Shown: positions 9,528 through 18,191 of the stretch, piece by piece
Numbering within the stretch: the stretch's first letter is position 1
How the letters are laid out: each line of letters starts with the position of its first letter
Source of the DNA: SIG636 sp045592105
Lineage (GTDB): Bacteria > Bacillota > Clostridia > Oscillospirales > CAG-382
Direction: 5' to 3'
NCBI GenBank assembly: GCA_045592105.1
Contig: JAZNUB010000069.1
Coordinates: 62,001-126,000, forward strand
DNA: 64,000 nucleotides
Notes under the pieces: generated by a model
Told to the model about the DNA's origin: nothing
What the model saw: only the letters and a program-made list of their open reading frames with translations
Databases searched by the model: none
Translations under genes and position numbers: made by a program

Positions 9528-10364
9528 ATGAAAAGAATCGTTTCTGTGCAGGATATTTCCTGTTTAGGCAAATGCTCGCTAACCGTTGCGCTGCCCATCA
9601 TCTCCGCAATGGGCGTGGAGTGTGCAGTTGTACCCACTGCGGTGCTATCTACGCACACTATGTTCAGAGGGTATACCTTCCGCGATTTAACGGAAGATAT
9701 AAAGCCTATTATTAAGCATTGGGAAAAAGAAGGCATAAAATACGATGCCGTTTATACGGGATATCTTGGCTCTTTTGAGCAGCTTCAGCTTGTTTCGGAA
9801 ATGTTTGATACATACAAAAAACACGGCGCGCTGATTGTTGTTGACCCCGTTATGGCTGATAATGGTAAGCTATACCCAGGCTTTACCGAGGAGTTTGCCA
9901 ATAATATGGCAAAGCTTTGCGGCAAGGCCGATGTAATAATGCCCAATTTAACAGAGGCGGCGTATATGCTTAACATACCGTATGTGGGAAGTGATTATGA
10001 CGAGGATTATATAAAAGACCTGCTTGTTAAGCTAAGTGGGCTTGGTTGCCGCCATGCCGTTATCACAGGCGTTAGCTTTGAAAAGGGAAAGCTTGGCGTA
10101 ATGGCATACGATAGCGAAACAAATGAGTATTTTAAGTACTTTAACACTCATCTGCCTGTTAGCTATCACGGCACGGGTGATATCTTTTCATCCTGCTTCG
10201 TTGGCGGTATGATGAATGGGCTGGGCGTGAACGGAGCGCTTGAGGTTGCCGTTGATTACACCGTTGATTGTATCTCTAAAACGATGGCAAACCCAAACAG
10301 CAACAGCTACGGGGTTGATTTTGAAGCCTCAATACCTATGCTTGTTAAACGGCTTGAAAAGTAA
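9528..10364 (+). CDS. pdxY: Pyridoxal/pyridoxamine kinase
   Basis: A 278-residue ribokinase-fold enzyme that phosphorylates pyridoxal, pyridoxine or pyridoxamine with ATP in vitamin B6 salvage. Markers are the N-terminal SVQDISCLGKCSL, the TGYLGS stretch, VVDPVMADNGKLY, MPNLTEA and the anion-hole/catalytic GTGD near residue 217. Length and motif order fit the PdxY group common in Clostridia. ATG at 9528 has GAAAGGATAA before it. The gene starts 5 bases after the ABC permease, so co-transcription is likely although the functions look unrelated. A terminator closes the unit. Confidence 0.9.
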   Translation: MKRIVSVQDISCLGKCSLTVALPIISAMGVECAVVPTAVLSTHTMFRGYTFRDLTEDIKPIIKHWEKEGIKYDAVYTGYLGSFEQLQLVSEMFDTYKKHGALIVVDPVMADNGKLYPGFTEEFANNMAKLCGKADVIMPNLTEAAYMLNIPYVGSDYDEDYIKDLLVKLSGLGCRHAVITGVSFEKGKLGVMAYDSETNEYFKYFNTHLPVSYHGTGDIFSSCFVGGMMNGLGVNGALEVAVDYTVDCISKTMANPNSNSYGVDFEASIPMLVKRLEK

Positions 10365-10380
10365 ATATTATATAGAAAAC

Positions 10381-10413
10381 GCGCCTTGTCTATAATGCAC
10401 AAGGCGCATTTTT
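10381..10413 (+). terminator. Terminator after pdxY
   Basis: A perfect 9-bp GC-rich stem (10381-10389 with 10399-10407) is followed by ATTTTT. It closes the ABC-2/pdxY transcript. Confidence 0.85.
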
Positions 10414-10444
10414 ATGTGTTCTTTAAAAATGTTGTATATGGTAA

Positions 10445-10500
10445 TTGACACAGATAACGAAAAGTAATATAATTAACCTATTAATAGTTAATTAGTTAAT
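10445..10500 (+). promoter_or_regulatory. Promoter and probable MarR operator
   Basis: Consensus promoter TTGACA (10445-10450), 17 bases, TATAAT (10468-10473). Just downstream are the palindrome CTATTAATAG (10478-10487) and two tandem TAGTTAAT copies (10485-10492, 10493-10500) within a TTAA-rich block. AT-rich palindromes over the start point of a marR gene usually bind its own product, so autorepression is the likely mode (inference). Confidence 0.75.
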
Positions 10501-10519
10501 AAATCGCGGAGGGGTATAG

Positions 10520-10972
10520 ATGGCTGATATTATTAATGAAGATGCTACGCTTGAAAAGGCGATAAAGCTGTTTATCTGTACGGAAAGGCTGCATCGTTGC
10601 GTGTTTGACCGCAAGGTTTCACGTTTTAATTTGCACAGAAGCCAACATCGGATGCTTATGCACCTAAACAGGAAAAACGCGCCTGTTTCGCAAAAGCAAT
10701 TGGCGGACGAATTTCAGATAAGCCCTGCGGCAGTAGCCGTATCCTGCAAAAAGCTTGAAGCTCTTGGCTTTATCAGCAGGGAGGTTTCCAAAAACGATAA
10801 CAGAGTAAACAATCTAACCGTAACACAAAAGGGAAAAGAGCTTGCAGAGGAATCCAAAAGGGTTTTCAACGGTATTGATACCGCGATGTTTGCAGGTCTT
10901 ACCGAGGAAGAGCTTAAAGGCTTTGTGTCCTGCTTAGAAAAAATGCAGGTTAATTTAAACAACATTAAATAA
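10520..10972 (+). CDS. MarR family transcriptional regulator
   Basis: A 150-residue winged-helix repressor of the MarR family. The recognition region reads QLADEFQISPAAVAVSCKKLEALGFI, the wing reads REVSKNDNRVNNLTVTQKG, and a C-terminal dimerisation helix follows. It lies 12 bases upstream of the heterodimeric ABC exporter genes, so it most likely represses that operon until a drug or other ligand binds. GGAGGGG precedes the ATG. The effector is unknown. Confidence 0.9.
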   Translation: MADIINEDATLEKAIKLFICTERLHRCVFDRKVSRFNLHRSQHRMLMHLNRKNAPVSQKQLADEFQISPAAVAVSCKKLEALGFISREVSKNDNRVNNLTVTQKGKELAEESKRVFNGIDTAMFAGLTEEELKGFVSCLEKMQVNLNNIK

Positions 10973-10984
10973 GGAGAGGCAGCT

Positions 10985-12748
10985 ATGTTTAAATGGTTTA
11001 AATATGTTAAGCCCTATATGTGGAGCTTTATTTTAGGCCCGCTTTGTATGATAGTTGAAGTTTTGGGTGAGGTGGTTTTGCCTAAAATGCTTGGCTCTAT
11101 CATCAATTCGGGTGTTGGCACCGAGATAACGGCGGGTAACGGCGTTACCTACATATTAACTATGGCGGGTTTGATGATACTTACAGCAGTTTTAATGCTG
11201 TTAGGCGGTGTTGGCGGGGCGTATTTTGGCGCAAAAGGCTCTGTTGGCTTTGCTTCTGATTTGCGTATGGATGCATACACAAAAATTCAAAGCTTTTCGT
11301 TTGCCAATATAGATAAATTCCGTACTGGCTCCCTTATTACAAGGCTTACAAACGATATAACACAGCTACAAAGCTTCGTTAATATGCTGCTTCGTATGTT
11401 TTTGCGAACTCCCGGTATGCTTATCGGCGCGATAATTATGGCTATAATTATCAATCCCGGTCTTGCAAAAACTTTGTTGTTTGTTTTGCCGATTATTTTT
11501 GTTTTAATCCTTTTTGTTGTGTTCTTTGGCTTTCCGCGCTTTTCTAAAATGCAGATTAAGATAGACGCTCTTAATACAACGGTTCAAGAAAACCTAACGA
11601 ACGTGCGTGTTGTTAAATCCTTTGTTAGCGAGGATAGGGAAAACCAAAAGTTCAATATAGCAAGCGGCGATTTAAAAAATGCAGGTCTGTCCGCAATGAA
11701 CGTTATGATACTGATACAACCGTTGATGATGCTTGTTATGAACGGTACAATACTGACCGTTCTGTGGCTTGGCGGTAATCAGGTTGCCGATTACATTGGC
11801 GGCAAAACGGGTATGGAACCCGGTGACCTTTCCGCGTTTTTAACCTATGTAAATCAGATACTTATGTCCTTGATGATGGTAACGATGCTGTTTATACAAA
11901 CGTCCCGCGCAATCGCTTCGGGCAAACGCGTTGCCGCCGTGCTTAACGAAAAGCCTGATATAAGCGATTATTTAGCTACGGAAAAGGACAAAAAGATAAC
12001 GGAAGGCGAAATACGCTTTGAAAACGTTTCCTTCAGATATTACAAAAACAGCGTTGATAAGGTGCTGGAGGATATAAACCTAACCATTAAAGCGGGCTCC
12101 ACTGTTGGTATTATCGGCTCAACGGGCTGCGGTAAAACCACGCTTGTTTCGCTTATACCTCGTTTGTACGATGCAGACGAAGGTGCTGTTTACGTTGACG
12201 GCGTTAACGTAAAGGATTACAGCCTAACAAACCTGCGTGACGGTATAGGTATGGTTTTGCAAAAAAACGTGTTGTTTTCGGGTAGTGTTGAAGATAATTT
12301 GCGATGGGGTAATGGTGATGCAACCGATGAAGAGATGCGCCAAGCAGCCATCTGCGCGCAGGCGGATGGCTTTGTTTCGGAGATGGATGGTGGCTACAGC
12401 GCAGATATCGTGCAAGGCGGAAAGAACGTTTCGGGCGGACAAAAGCAAAGGCTGTGCATTGCGCGTGCAATGCTTAAAAAGCCTAAAATATTGATCCTTG
12501 ACGATAGCACCAGCGCAGTTGATACCGCAACCGAAGCGCAGATAAGGCAATCTTTTCGTAACGATTTGAAAAACTCTACAAAAATAATAATCGCACAAAG
12601 AATAAGCTCTGTAATAGATGCAGATGCGATTATCGTTATGAACGATGGCAAAATCACAGGCGTTGGAACGCATCAGGAGCTGATAAAAACCAACGATGAA
12701 TACAAAGAAATATACTATTCACAAATTGATACAAAGGAGGCCAACTAA
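10985..12748 (+). CDS. Heterodimeric ABC exporter subunit with degenerate ATPase site (BmrC/YheI-like)
   Basis: A 587-residue type IV exporter half: six membrane segments (residues 1-320), then an ATPase domain. Walker A is GSTGCGKTT near 378 and the signature is the intact VSGGQ. The catalytic Glu after Walker B is Asp (LILDDSTSAVD, D507) and the switch His is Gln (IIAQR, Q538). Those two changes mark the non-catalytic partner of asymmetric exporters such as BmrCD, LmrCD and TM287/288. The next gene starts at the base after this stop and supplies the matching subunit. Likely role: export of hydrophobic drugs or lipids under MarR control. Confidence 0.9.
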   Translation: MFKWFKYVKPYMWSFILGPLCMIVEVLGEVVLPKMLGSIINSGVGTEITAGNGVTYILTMAGLMILTAVLMLLGGVGGAYFGAKGSVGFASDLRMDAYTKIQSFSFANIDKFRTGSLITRLTNDITQLQSFVNMLLRMFLRTPGMLIGAIIMAIIINPGLAKTLLFVLPIIFVLILFVVFFGFPRFSKMQIKIDALNTTVQENLTNVRVVKSFVSEDRENQKFNIASGDLKNAGLSAMNVMILIQPLMMLVMNGTILTVLWLGGNQVADYIGGKTGMEPGDLSAFLTYVNQILMSLMMVTMLFIQTSRAIASGKRVAAVLNEKPDISDYLATEKDKKITEGEIRFENVSFRYYKNSVDKVLEDINLTIKAGSTVGIIGSTGCGKTTLVSLIPRLYDADEGAVYVDGVNVKDYSLTNLRDGIGMVLQKNVLFSGSVEDNLRWGNGDATDEEMRQAAICAQADGFVSEMDGGYSADIVQGGKNVSGGQKQRLCIARAMLKKPKILILDDSTSAVDTATEAQIRQSFRNDLKNSTKIIIAQRISSVIDADAIIVMNDGKITGVGTHQELIKTNDEYKEIYYSQIDTKEAN

Positions 12749-15013
12749 ATGATACGTTCACTTGAAGAACTGCAAAAACGTTACAGCTACGGCGGCAGCG
12801 GAAAAAGCGGAAACGTTGGCCCGGGCAGAGGCGGCCCAGGAAGGGGAGGCCCCGGCAGAAGGCGCCCGCCGGAGGAAAAGCAAAAGACCTCCAAAGGTGC
12901 GATTTTGCGCCTGTTAAGCTATCTTTCGGCATATAAATACAAATTTGTGGTTGTGTTCTTTTGTTTGATGCTAAGCACTACCTCAGGCCTTTTGGCTTCT
13001 TATATGCTTTCACCAATATTGGATAAGGTGGCAGAAGAAAACCCGCCCGTTGTGCAGTATGCCAATGGGAAGCTAAGCGTTAGCTCTACCGTCTTAATGA
13101 AGGACGTGAGTTTATATGTAGAAGGAGCAACAGAAAAGCTAAACGCTTTAGAAATCAAAAAGGACGAAACCTATACAGAAACGGTTGATTTTGGCACAAA
13201 TAAAAAATATATACTTGAGTATACAAACGCTTCGGGAAATAAAAAGGTTTATTCCATTGAAAAAGTCGTTGACGATGATGCTTGCACTATAACCGACCAA
13301 AGCAAAAAGGGCAGTGACTTTGGCGATAAGGTGATAACGAAAGCTGTAAGCATTATGAAGCCTGTAACTGAGGGTGTTCTTGGTGTAAACGCTTCTTCAA
13401 AGATTGTGTACCTATTAACAGGCATAATTATGCTTGCCGTGCTGTATATCGTGTCTATTATCTGTACCTATATCCAAAGTAAATTGCTAATAGGCATATC
13501 GCAAAGCGCAGTTCAGCGCATACGCAACCAACTGTTTGCAAAGGTGCAAACTCTGCCTTTAAGCTTTCACGATAGTACCACAACGGGCGAAACTATGAGC
13601 CGTTTTACCAACGACGTGGATAATATAGGCGTTATGTTTGACTCTACTGCTGTCAGCCTTGTGTCCGGCGTTGTAACCTTGGTTGGTACACTATGCCTGA
13701 TGCTTTATATAAACCCCTTGCTTACGCTAATAACGATAATTTTTATTCCTATATTTGCTTTCGGCGGTGGCAAGCTTGCCCAAAACAGTAGCAAATATTA
13801 TAAGGCACAGCAGGCGGCTTTAGGGTCCGTAAACGGCTATATAGAGGAGTTTGTTGCAGGGCAGAAGGTTGTTAAGGTGTTTAACCACGAGGACGAATGT
13901 ATAGAGGAGTTTCGCCTTCTTAATAACGAACTTAAAGAAAAACAAACAAAAGCTATGTTTTTCGGCGGCATAATGGGGCCCGTTATGGGTAACATCAGCA
14001 AGCTTAGCTACGCGATAACCGCAGGTGTTGGCGGCATTTTGTGCTTCCTTACCTTAACTGGTGATATCGCTTCCTCAAGCTTTATGGCGCTTACCATAGG
14101 CGGTTTAACGGTTTTTGTTCAGTATGCAAACCAATTTGCAAGGCCCATAAACGAGATTTCAATGCAGATGACCAATATCTTTTCCGCACTTGCGGGTGCT
14201 GAAAGAGTGTTTAAGGTTTTAGATTTGCCGTCCGAAACCGCAGATGCAGAAAACGCAACAGATATGCAACCCGAAGGTATAAAAGGCCACGTTGTATTAA
14301 AAGACGTAACTTTTGGGTACGTACCCGAAAAAACGGTGCTTAAAAACATATCGTTGTACGCAAAGCCGGGGCAGAAGATTGCGTTTGTTGGCTCAACAGG
14401 AGCAGGCAAAACCACGATAACTAATTTGCTTAACCGTTTTTACGATATCCAAAGTGGCACTATCACAATAGATGGTGTTGATATTATGGATATAAAACGC
14501 TCTGTTTTGCGTAAGAATATAGCCATGGTATTACAGGATACACACCTGTTCACAGCAACGGTGCGGGAGAATATACGCTACGGCAGACCTGATGCAACCG
14601 ATGAAGAAGTAAAAAAAGCGGCAAAAACCGCTTTTGCACACAGCTTTATTATGAGGCTTGAAAACGGATATGACACTATGATAGAGGGTGACGGTGCAAA
14701 CCTGTCTCAAGGTCAACGCCAGCTATTAAATATTGCGCGTGCGGCATTAAGTAAAGCACCGATACTTGTGTTGGATGAAGCAACAAGCTCTGTTGATACA
14801 AGAACCGAAAGGCACATAGAAAAGGGTATGGATGCTATTATGGAGGACAGAACGACCTTCGTTATTGCACATAGGCTGTCTACGGTACGAAACGCAAACG
14901 CAATAATGGTGCTTGAAAAGGGCGAGATTATTGAAAGGGGCGACCACGACGAGCTTTTAACTATGGGTGGAAGGTATTACGAGCTGTATACAGGCTTAAA
15001 GGAGCTTGATTAA
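12749..15013 (+). CDS. Heterodimeric ABC exporter subunit with catalytic ATPase site (BmrD/YheH-like)
   Basis: A 754-residue exporter half. The first 45 residues are an unusual Gly/Arg/Pro-rich tail (GPGRGGPGRGG pattern). After membrane segment 1 comes an outside insert of about 130 residues (roughly 90-220) before segment 2, as in BmrD. The ATPase domain has Walker A GSTGAGKTT, canonical Walker B with Glu (LVLDEATSSVD) and switch His (VIAHR), but a changed signature, LSQGQ. This mirrors the partner's defects: its Walker motifs pair with the partner's good VSGGQ, and its LSQGQ pairs with the partner's defective Walker B. The start abuts the upstream stop. Confidence 0.9.
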   Translation: MIRSLEELQKRYSYGGSGKSGNVGPGRGGPGRGGPGRRRPPEEKQKTSKGAILRLLSYLSAYKYKFVVVFFCLMLSTTSGLLASYMLSPILDKVAEENPPVVQYANGKLSVSSTVLMKDVSLYVEGATEKLNALEIKKDETYTETVDFGTNKKYILEYTNASGNKKVYSIEKVVDDDACTITDQSKKGSDFGDKVITKAVSIMKPVTEGVLGVNASSKIVYLLTGIIMLAVLYIVSIICTYIQSKLLIGISQSAVQRIRNQLFAKVQTLPLSFHDSTTTGETMSRFTNDVDNIGVMFDSTAVSLVSGVVTLVGTLCLMLYINPLLTLITIIFIPIFAFGGGKLAQNSSKYYKAQQAALGSVNGYIEEFVAGQKVVKVFNHEDECIEEFRLLNNELKEKQTKAMFFGGIMGPVMGNISKLSYAITAGVGGILCFLTLTGDIASSSFMALTIGGLTVFVQYANQFARPINEISMQMTNIFSALAGAERVFKVLDLPSETADAENATDMQPEGIKGHVVLKDVTFGYVPEKTVLKNISLYAKPGQKIAFVGSTGAGKTTITNLLNRFYDIQSGTITIDGVDIMDIKRSVLRKNIAMVLQDTHLFTATVRENIRYGRPDATDEEVKKAAKTAFAHSFIMRLENGYDTMIEGDGANLSQGQRQLLNIARAALSKAPILVLDEATSSVDTRTERHIEKGMDAIMEDRTTFVIAHRLSTVRNANAIMVLEKGEIIERGDHDELLTMGGRYYELYTGLKELD

Positions 15014-15035
15014 GTTGTAGCATTATAAAAAGTTA

Positions 15036-15077
15036 CCTCCTATGGTAGAACGTAAGCAACTACCATAGGAGGATTTT
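15036..15077 (+). terminator. Terminator between convergent ABC exporter and DtxR-family genes
   Basis: A perfect 13-bp stem (15036-15048 with 15060-15072), an 11-base loop and ATTTT on the plus strand. It is symmetric enough to serve the convergent gene as well. Confidence 0.8.
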
Positions 15078-15091
15078 GTTGGGGTTGGCCG

Positions 15092-15457
15092 TTATGTTGT
15101 TTCAAGAAACTTTTTTATTGCAGTAATCGTTTCGTCGCTAACAACGTGCTCTATTTTGCACGCATCCTTCGCGGCTATTTCATCGTTCACGCCGATAAAA
15201 GCCAAAAACTGTGATAAAACCGTGTGCCGTTCAAAAATCTTTTTGGCAGAGCTACGCCCCATCTCCGTTAAGGAGAGATATCCGCCCTCAGCCATAGTTA
15301 AATACCCGCCTTTTTTTAGCAGGCTAACTGCGCGGCTAACGCTGGGCTTGGAATACCCCATATGTTCCGCCACATCAATGCTTCGTACAAAGCCTGTTTT
15401 TTGCGAGAGCACATATATAGTTTCAAGATACATCTCTGCAGATTCGTGTAAAAACAT
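15092..15457 (-). CDS. DtxR/MntR family metal-dependent repressor
   Basis: A 121-residue protein with the DtxR-family start HESAEMYLETIY, the helix-turn-helix VRSIDVAEHMGYSKPSVSRAV, the wing GGYLSLTEMG and the metal/dimer region with ERHTVLSQFL, CKIEHVVSDET. It has no C-terminal SH3/FeoA-like domain, as in MntR. Reading away from feoAB, it most likely senses Fe(II) or Mn(II) and represses the iron uptake operon through boxes in the shared 190-bp gap. GGGGGAATACTA precedes the ATG. Metal specificity cannot be set from sequence alone. Confidence 0.88.
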   Translation of the reverse strand: MFLHESAEMYLETIYVLSQKTGFVRSIDVAEHMGYSKPSVSRAVSLLKKGGYLTMAEGGYLSLTEMGRSSAKKIFERHTVLSQFLAFIGVNDEIAAKDACKIEHVVSDETITAIKKFLETT

Positions 15458-15539
15458 TAGTATTCCCCCTTGTTTTCTTTAATTTATTGTAACATATAAA
15501 TAAAAAGATTGCAATAGCAATATTTTTTGAAAAAAAGCA

Positions 15540-15624
15540 TTGACAATTTTTTGGCTTTGTGATAATATACACACAGTTAACAATGGCTAATTTGCTTTTT
15601 GGCTAATAGTTAGTTTGCGCTAAC
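15540..15624 (+). promoter_or_regulatory. feo promoter with two DtxR-type boxes
   Basis: TTGACA (15540-15545), 17 bases, TAATAT (15563-15568). Boxes GTTAAC-AATG-GCTAAT (15576-15591) and GTTAGT-TTGC-GCTAAC (15609-15624) lie just downstream of the -10. A third, perfect copy lies between feoA and feoB. Boxes downstream of the -10 suit metal-dependent repression by the divergent DtxR-family protein (inference). Confidence 0.75.
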
Positions 15625-15647
15625 CAATCTGTTTTGGAGTAGTTATT

Positions 15648-15860
15648 ATGACCTTGAATAGTGCAGAGGAAGGCAAGGAATACATAATAAAGCGTATAGA
15701 AACCGATGATGAGGAGCTGGATGCTTTCTTGTTTTCTCTCGGATGTTATAGTGGGGAACCTATAACCGTTGTTTCCCGTAGAAAAAGTAGTTGTTTCGTT
15801 TCTATAAAAGACGGTAGGTATAATATTGATAATCAGCTTGCAGAGGCTATTATAATTTAA
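15648..15860 (+). CDS. feoA: Ferrous iron transport protein A
   Basis: A 70-residue SH3-like FeoA protein: LNSAEEGKEYIIKRIE at the start, LFSLGCYSGEPITVVSRRK in the middle and a final strand ending QLAEAIII. It is a cytoplasmic partner of FeoB in Fe(II) import. Usual length is about 75 residues, so it is complete. TTTTGGAG precedes the ATG. The second-last strand lacks the common LRxxEA core, but position before feoB settles the call. Confidence 0.88.
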   Translation: MTLNSAEEGKEYIIKRIETDDEELDAFLFSLGCYSGEPITVVSRRKSSCFVSIKDGRYNIDNQLAEAIII

Positions 15861-15911
15861 TTAGGGCAATATGCTCTAATTTATTTTGCAAAACAGTTAG
15901 CAATGGCTAAC
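15861..15911 (+). promoter_or_regulatory. feoA-feoB gap: small hairpin and third DtxR-type box
   Basis: Directly after the feoA stop, TTAGGGCA (15861-15868) can pair with TGCTCTAA (15872-15879), one pair being G-U, followed by a T-rich run; it may be a weak terminator or mRNA stabiliser. At 15896-15911 lies GTTAGC-AATG-GCTAAC, a perfect palindrome and the best copy of the box found upstream of feoA. Confidence 0.65.
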
Positions 15912-15946
15912 CGAGGATATAAAAATTTATTTGGAGGCGATTTATT

Positions 15947-17935
15947 ATGCGGATTGCATTAACGGGTAATCCAAACAGCGGAAAAACTACTATGTATAAC
16001 GCTTTAACCGGTAGCAACGAAAAGGTTGGTAACTGGGCAGGCGTTACGGTTGATAAGAAGGAGCACTCTATAAAAAGCAAATACTACAAAGGCAATGAGC
16101 CACTGATAGCTGTTGACCTTCCGGGTGCTTATTCAATGTCGCCTTATACCTCCGAGGAAAGCATTACAAGTGACTATGTTAAGAACCAAAAGCCCGATGT
16201 TATCATCAATATAGTTGATGCAACCAATCTAAGCCGTAGCTTGTTTTTCACAACACAGTTGTTAGAGCTGGGCATACCAATGGTTGTAGCATTAAACAAG
16301 GCGGATATAAACAAGAAAAAGCATAATTTCATTGATAGCAAAGAGCTTTCCAAAAAGCTTGGTTGTTTGGTTGTTGATACCGTTTCAACTTCTAAGAGGG
16401 GGCTAAAAGAGCTTGTTGCGGCGGCAATTGCTCAGGCGGGTAAACAGCAAAAAGCACCTTACGTTCAAAACGATATTGATTTAAGTGATAAAAACGCAGT
16501 TGAACAAGCGGACAGAAAGCGTTTCGAGTTTGTTAATGCCATAGTTTCCGAGGTTGAGAAGCGGGAGGTGTTAACTAAGTCGCAAAACTTTAGTGATAAG
16601 CTTGATAAGGTTTTAACCAATAAGTGGCTTGGGATACCTATATTTGTTATAGTTATTTTCGCCATGTTTTGGATATCGCAGGCAGGCCCCGGTATATGGA
16701 TATCTGATAGCCTCGTATATGTGCTTGAGATTGGGCAGGAATGGGTAAGAGGTTTGCTTGAAAATGCAAGTCCGTTGCTTACGGCTTTGCTTGTTGATGG
16801 CGTTATCGGCGGCGTAATTGCAGTTGTTGGGTTCCTACCGCTGGTAATGGTTATGTATTTCCTTTTGGCTTTGCTTGAGGATTGCGGATATATGGCTCGT
16901 GTTTCCGTTGTGCTGGATCCTATCTTTAAAAAAGTTGGGCTTTCGGGTAAATCGGTTATACCTTTTGTCATTGCAACAGGCTGTGCGATCCCCGGTGTTA
17001 TGGCTTGCCGTACAATTCGTAACGAGCGCGAACGCAGAGCAACCGCTATGCTTGCTCCGTTTATGCCTTGCGGCGCAAAGCTTCCTGTTATTTCCTTGTT
17101 TGCAGGCGCTTTCTTTGGTAATGCCTCTTGGGTTGGCGCAACAATGTATTTGGCGGGTATCGTTATAATTTTTGTAGGCGCATTAATCGTTAATAAAATT
17201 ACGGGAAATAAGGCTAAAAAATCGTATTTCATTATAGAGCTGCCTGAATATAAGCTTCCTTCTTTTTGGGGTGCTTTTAAATCAATGTGCAGCCGTGGTT
17301 GGGCGTACATAGTTAAAGCCGCTACTATAATTCTTGTATGTAATACAGCGGTTCAGATTATGCAAACCTTTACTTGGAGCTTTAAGGTTGCGGAAACGGC
17401 AGATGCCTCTATCCTTGCCTCTATTGCAGGTCCGTTTGCTTATTTGCTTATACCTGTTGTTGGCGTTTTGTCGTGGCAGCTTGCCGCCGCCGCAATTACA
17501 GGCTTTATTGCAAAAGAAAACGTTGTTGGTACATTGGCTGTTTGCTTTGTTGGGCTTGAAAACCTTATTGATACCGAGGAGCTTGCGCTTATGGAAGGCG
17601 CAGGGGAAGAGGTTGCGGCTGTATTTGCAATAACAAAGGTTGCGGCACTTGCATACCTTGTATTTAACCTCTTCACACCGCCGTGCTTTGCCGCCATCGG
17701 TGCTATGAATGCAGAGATGAAAAGCGCAAAATGGCTTTGGGGCGGTATAGGTTTACAGCTTGGCGTGGGTTTCACGGTTGGATATTTGGTATATCAAATC
17801 GGCACTCTTATTACAACGGGCGCTTTGGGTGCAGGCTTTATCCCCGGATTAGTTGCAGTTGTAATATTCATCGGCGTTCTTTGCTATATGGGGATTAGCT
17901 CCTCCAAAGCGGTAAAGGCTGAGGTAGCTAAATAA
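15947..17935 (+). CDS. feoB: Ferrous iron transporter B
   Basis: A 662-residue Fe(II) permease. The N-terminal GTPase has G1 GNPNSGKTT (residues 7-15), the Thr of G2 in WAGVTVDKKE, G3 DLPGAY and G4 NKAD, followed by a helical linker. From about residue 225 come the membrane segments with the paired gate motifs, including CGYMARV, FVIATGCAIPGVMACRTI, and later TGFIAKENVVGTLA. Length is typical. TTTGGAGGCG precedes the ATG. It forms an operon with feoA and the small Cys-rich gene downstream. Confidence 0.95.
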   Translation: MRIALTGNPNSGKTTMYNALTGSNEKVGNWAGVTVDKKEHSIKSKYYKGNEPLIAVDLPGAYSMSPYTSEESITSDYVKNQKPDVIINIVDATNLSRSLFFTTQLLELGIPMVVALNKADINKKKHNFIDSKELSKKLGCLVVDTVSTSKRGLKELVAAAIAQAGKQQKAPYVQNDIDLSDKNAVEQADRKRFEFVNAIVSEVEKREVLTKSQNFSDKLDKVLTNKWLGIPIFVIVIFAMFWISQAGPGIWISDSLVYVLEIGQEWVRGLLENASPLLTALLVDGVIGGVIAVVGFLPLVMVMYFLLALLEDCGYMARVSVVLDPIFKKVGLSGKSVIPFVIATGCAIPGVMACRTIRNERERRATAMLAPFMPCGAKLPVISLFAGAFFGNASWVGATMYLAGIVIIFVGALIVNKITGNKAKKSYFIIELPEYKLPSFWGAFKSMCSRGWAYIVKAATIILVCNTAVQIMQTFTWSFKVAETADASILASIAGPFAYLLIPVVGVLSWQLAAAAITGFIAKENVVGTLAVCFVGLENLIDTEELALMEGAGEEVAAVFAITKVAALAYLVFNLFTPPCFAAIGAMNAEMKSAKWLWGGIGLQLGVGFTVGYLVYQIGTLITTGALGAGFIPGLVAVVIFIGVLCYMGISSSKAVKAEVAK

Positions 17936-17971
17936 TCCATTGTTTAATATTTAACTTTTCGTGGTGATTAT

Positions 17972-18142
17972 ATGGAAAATTATATTATTATTGCAGTTGT
18001 CGCTGTAATTGTAACCTTGGCAGTGTTTTATATTTACAAGGCTAAAAAAAGCGGCAAAAAGTGTATAGGGTGCCCAAGCGCGGGCACTTGTAACAGCAAA
18101 ACCTGCGGAGGCAATTGCTCAAACTGTAAAAAGCATAGCTAA
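17972..18142 (+). CDS. FeoB-associated Cys-rich membrane protein (56 residues)
   Basis: A short gene starting ATG GAA AAT TAT at 17972, preceded by GTGGTGATT. The product has one N-terminal membrane helix (residues 4-22), a Lys-rich turn, then six cysteines at 31, 34, 40, 45, 49 and 52 in a compact tail ending KKHS. This matches the FeoB-associated Cys-rich membrane protein family (PF12669) that follows feoB in many Firmicutes. It may help the permease or bind metal; function is not proven. It lies 36 bases after feoB and before a terminator, so it belongs to the feo operon. Confidence 0.85.
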   Translation: MENYIIIAVVAVIVTLAVFYIYKAKKSGKKCIGCPSAGTCNSKTCGGNCSNCKKHS

Positions 18143-18146
18143 AATA

Positions 18147-18177
18147 AAAAGCGTTGGCGATGAACCAACGCTTTTTT
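18147..18177 (+). terminator. Terminator of the feo operon
   Basis: An 11-bp stem (18147-18157 with 18165-18175), 7-base loop and six T residues. The convergent gene ends 15 bases beyond. Confidence 0.9.
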
Positions 18178-18191
18178 GTGCTAATTGTTGA

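Noticed and set aside
15648..15860. FeoA fragment caused by frameshift
   Set aside because: Seventy residues is near normal for FeoA and the frame has its own ribosome site and stop; no continuing FeoA sequence is found in other frames.
16465..17310. A 281-codon minus-strand frame across feoB
   Set aside because: It lies wholly opposite a well-conserved feoB region and its translation has no recognisable domain or ribosome site.
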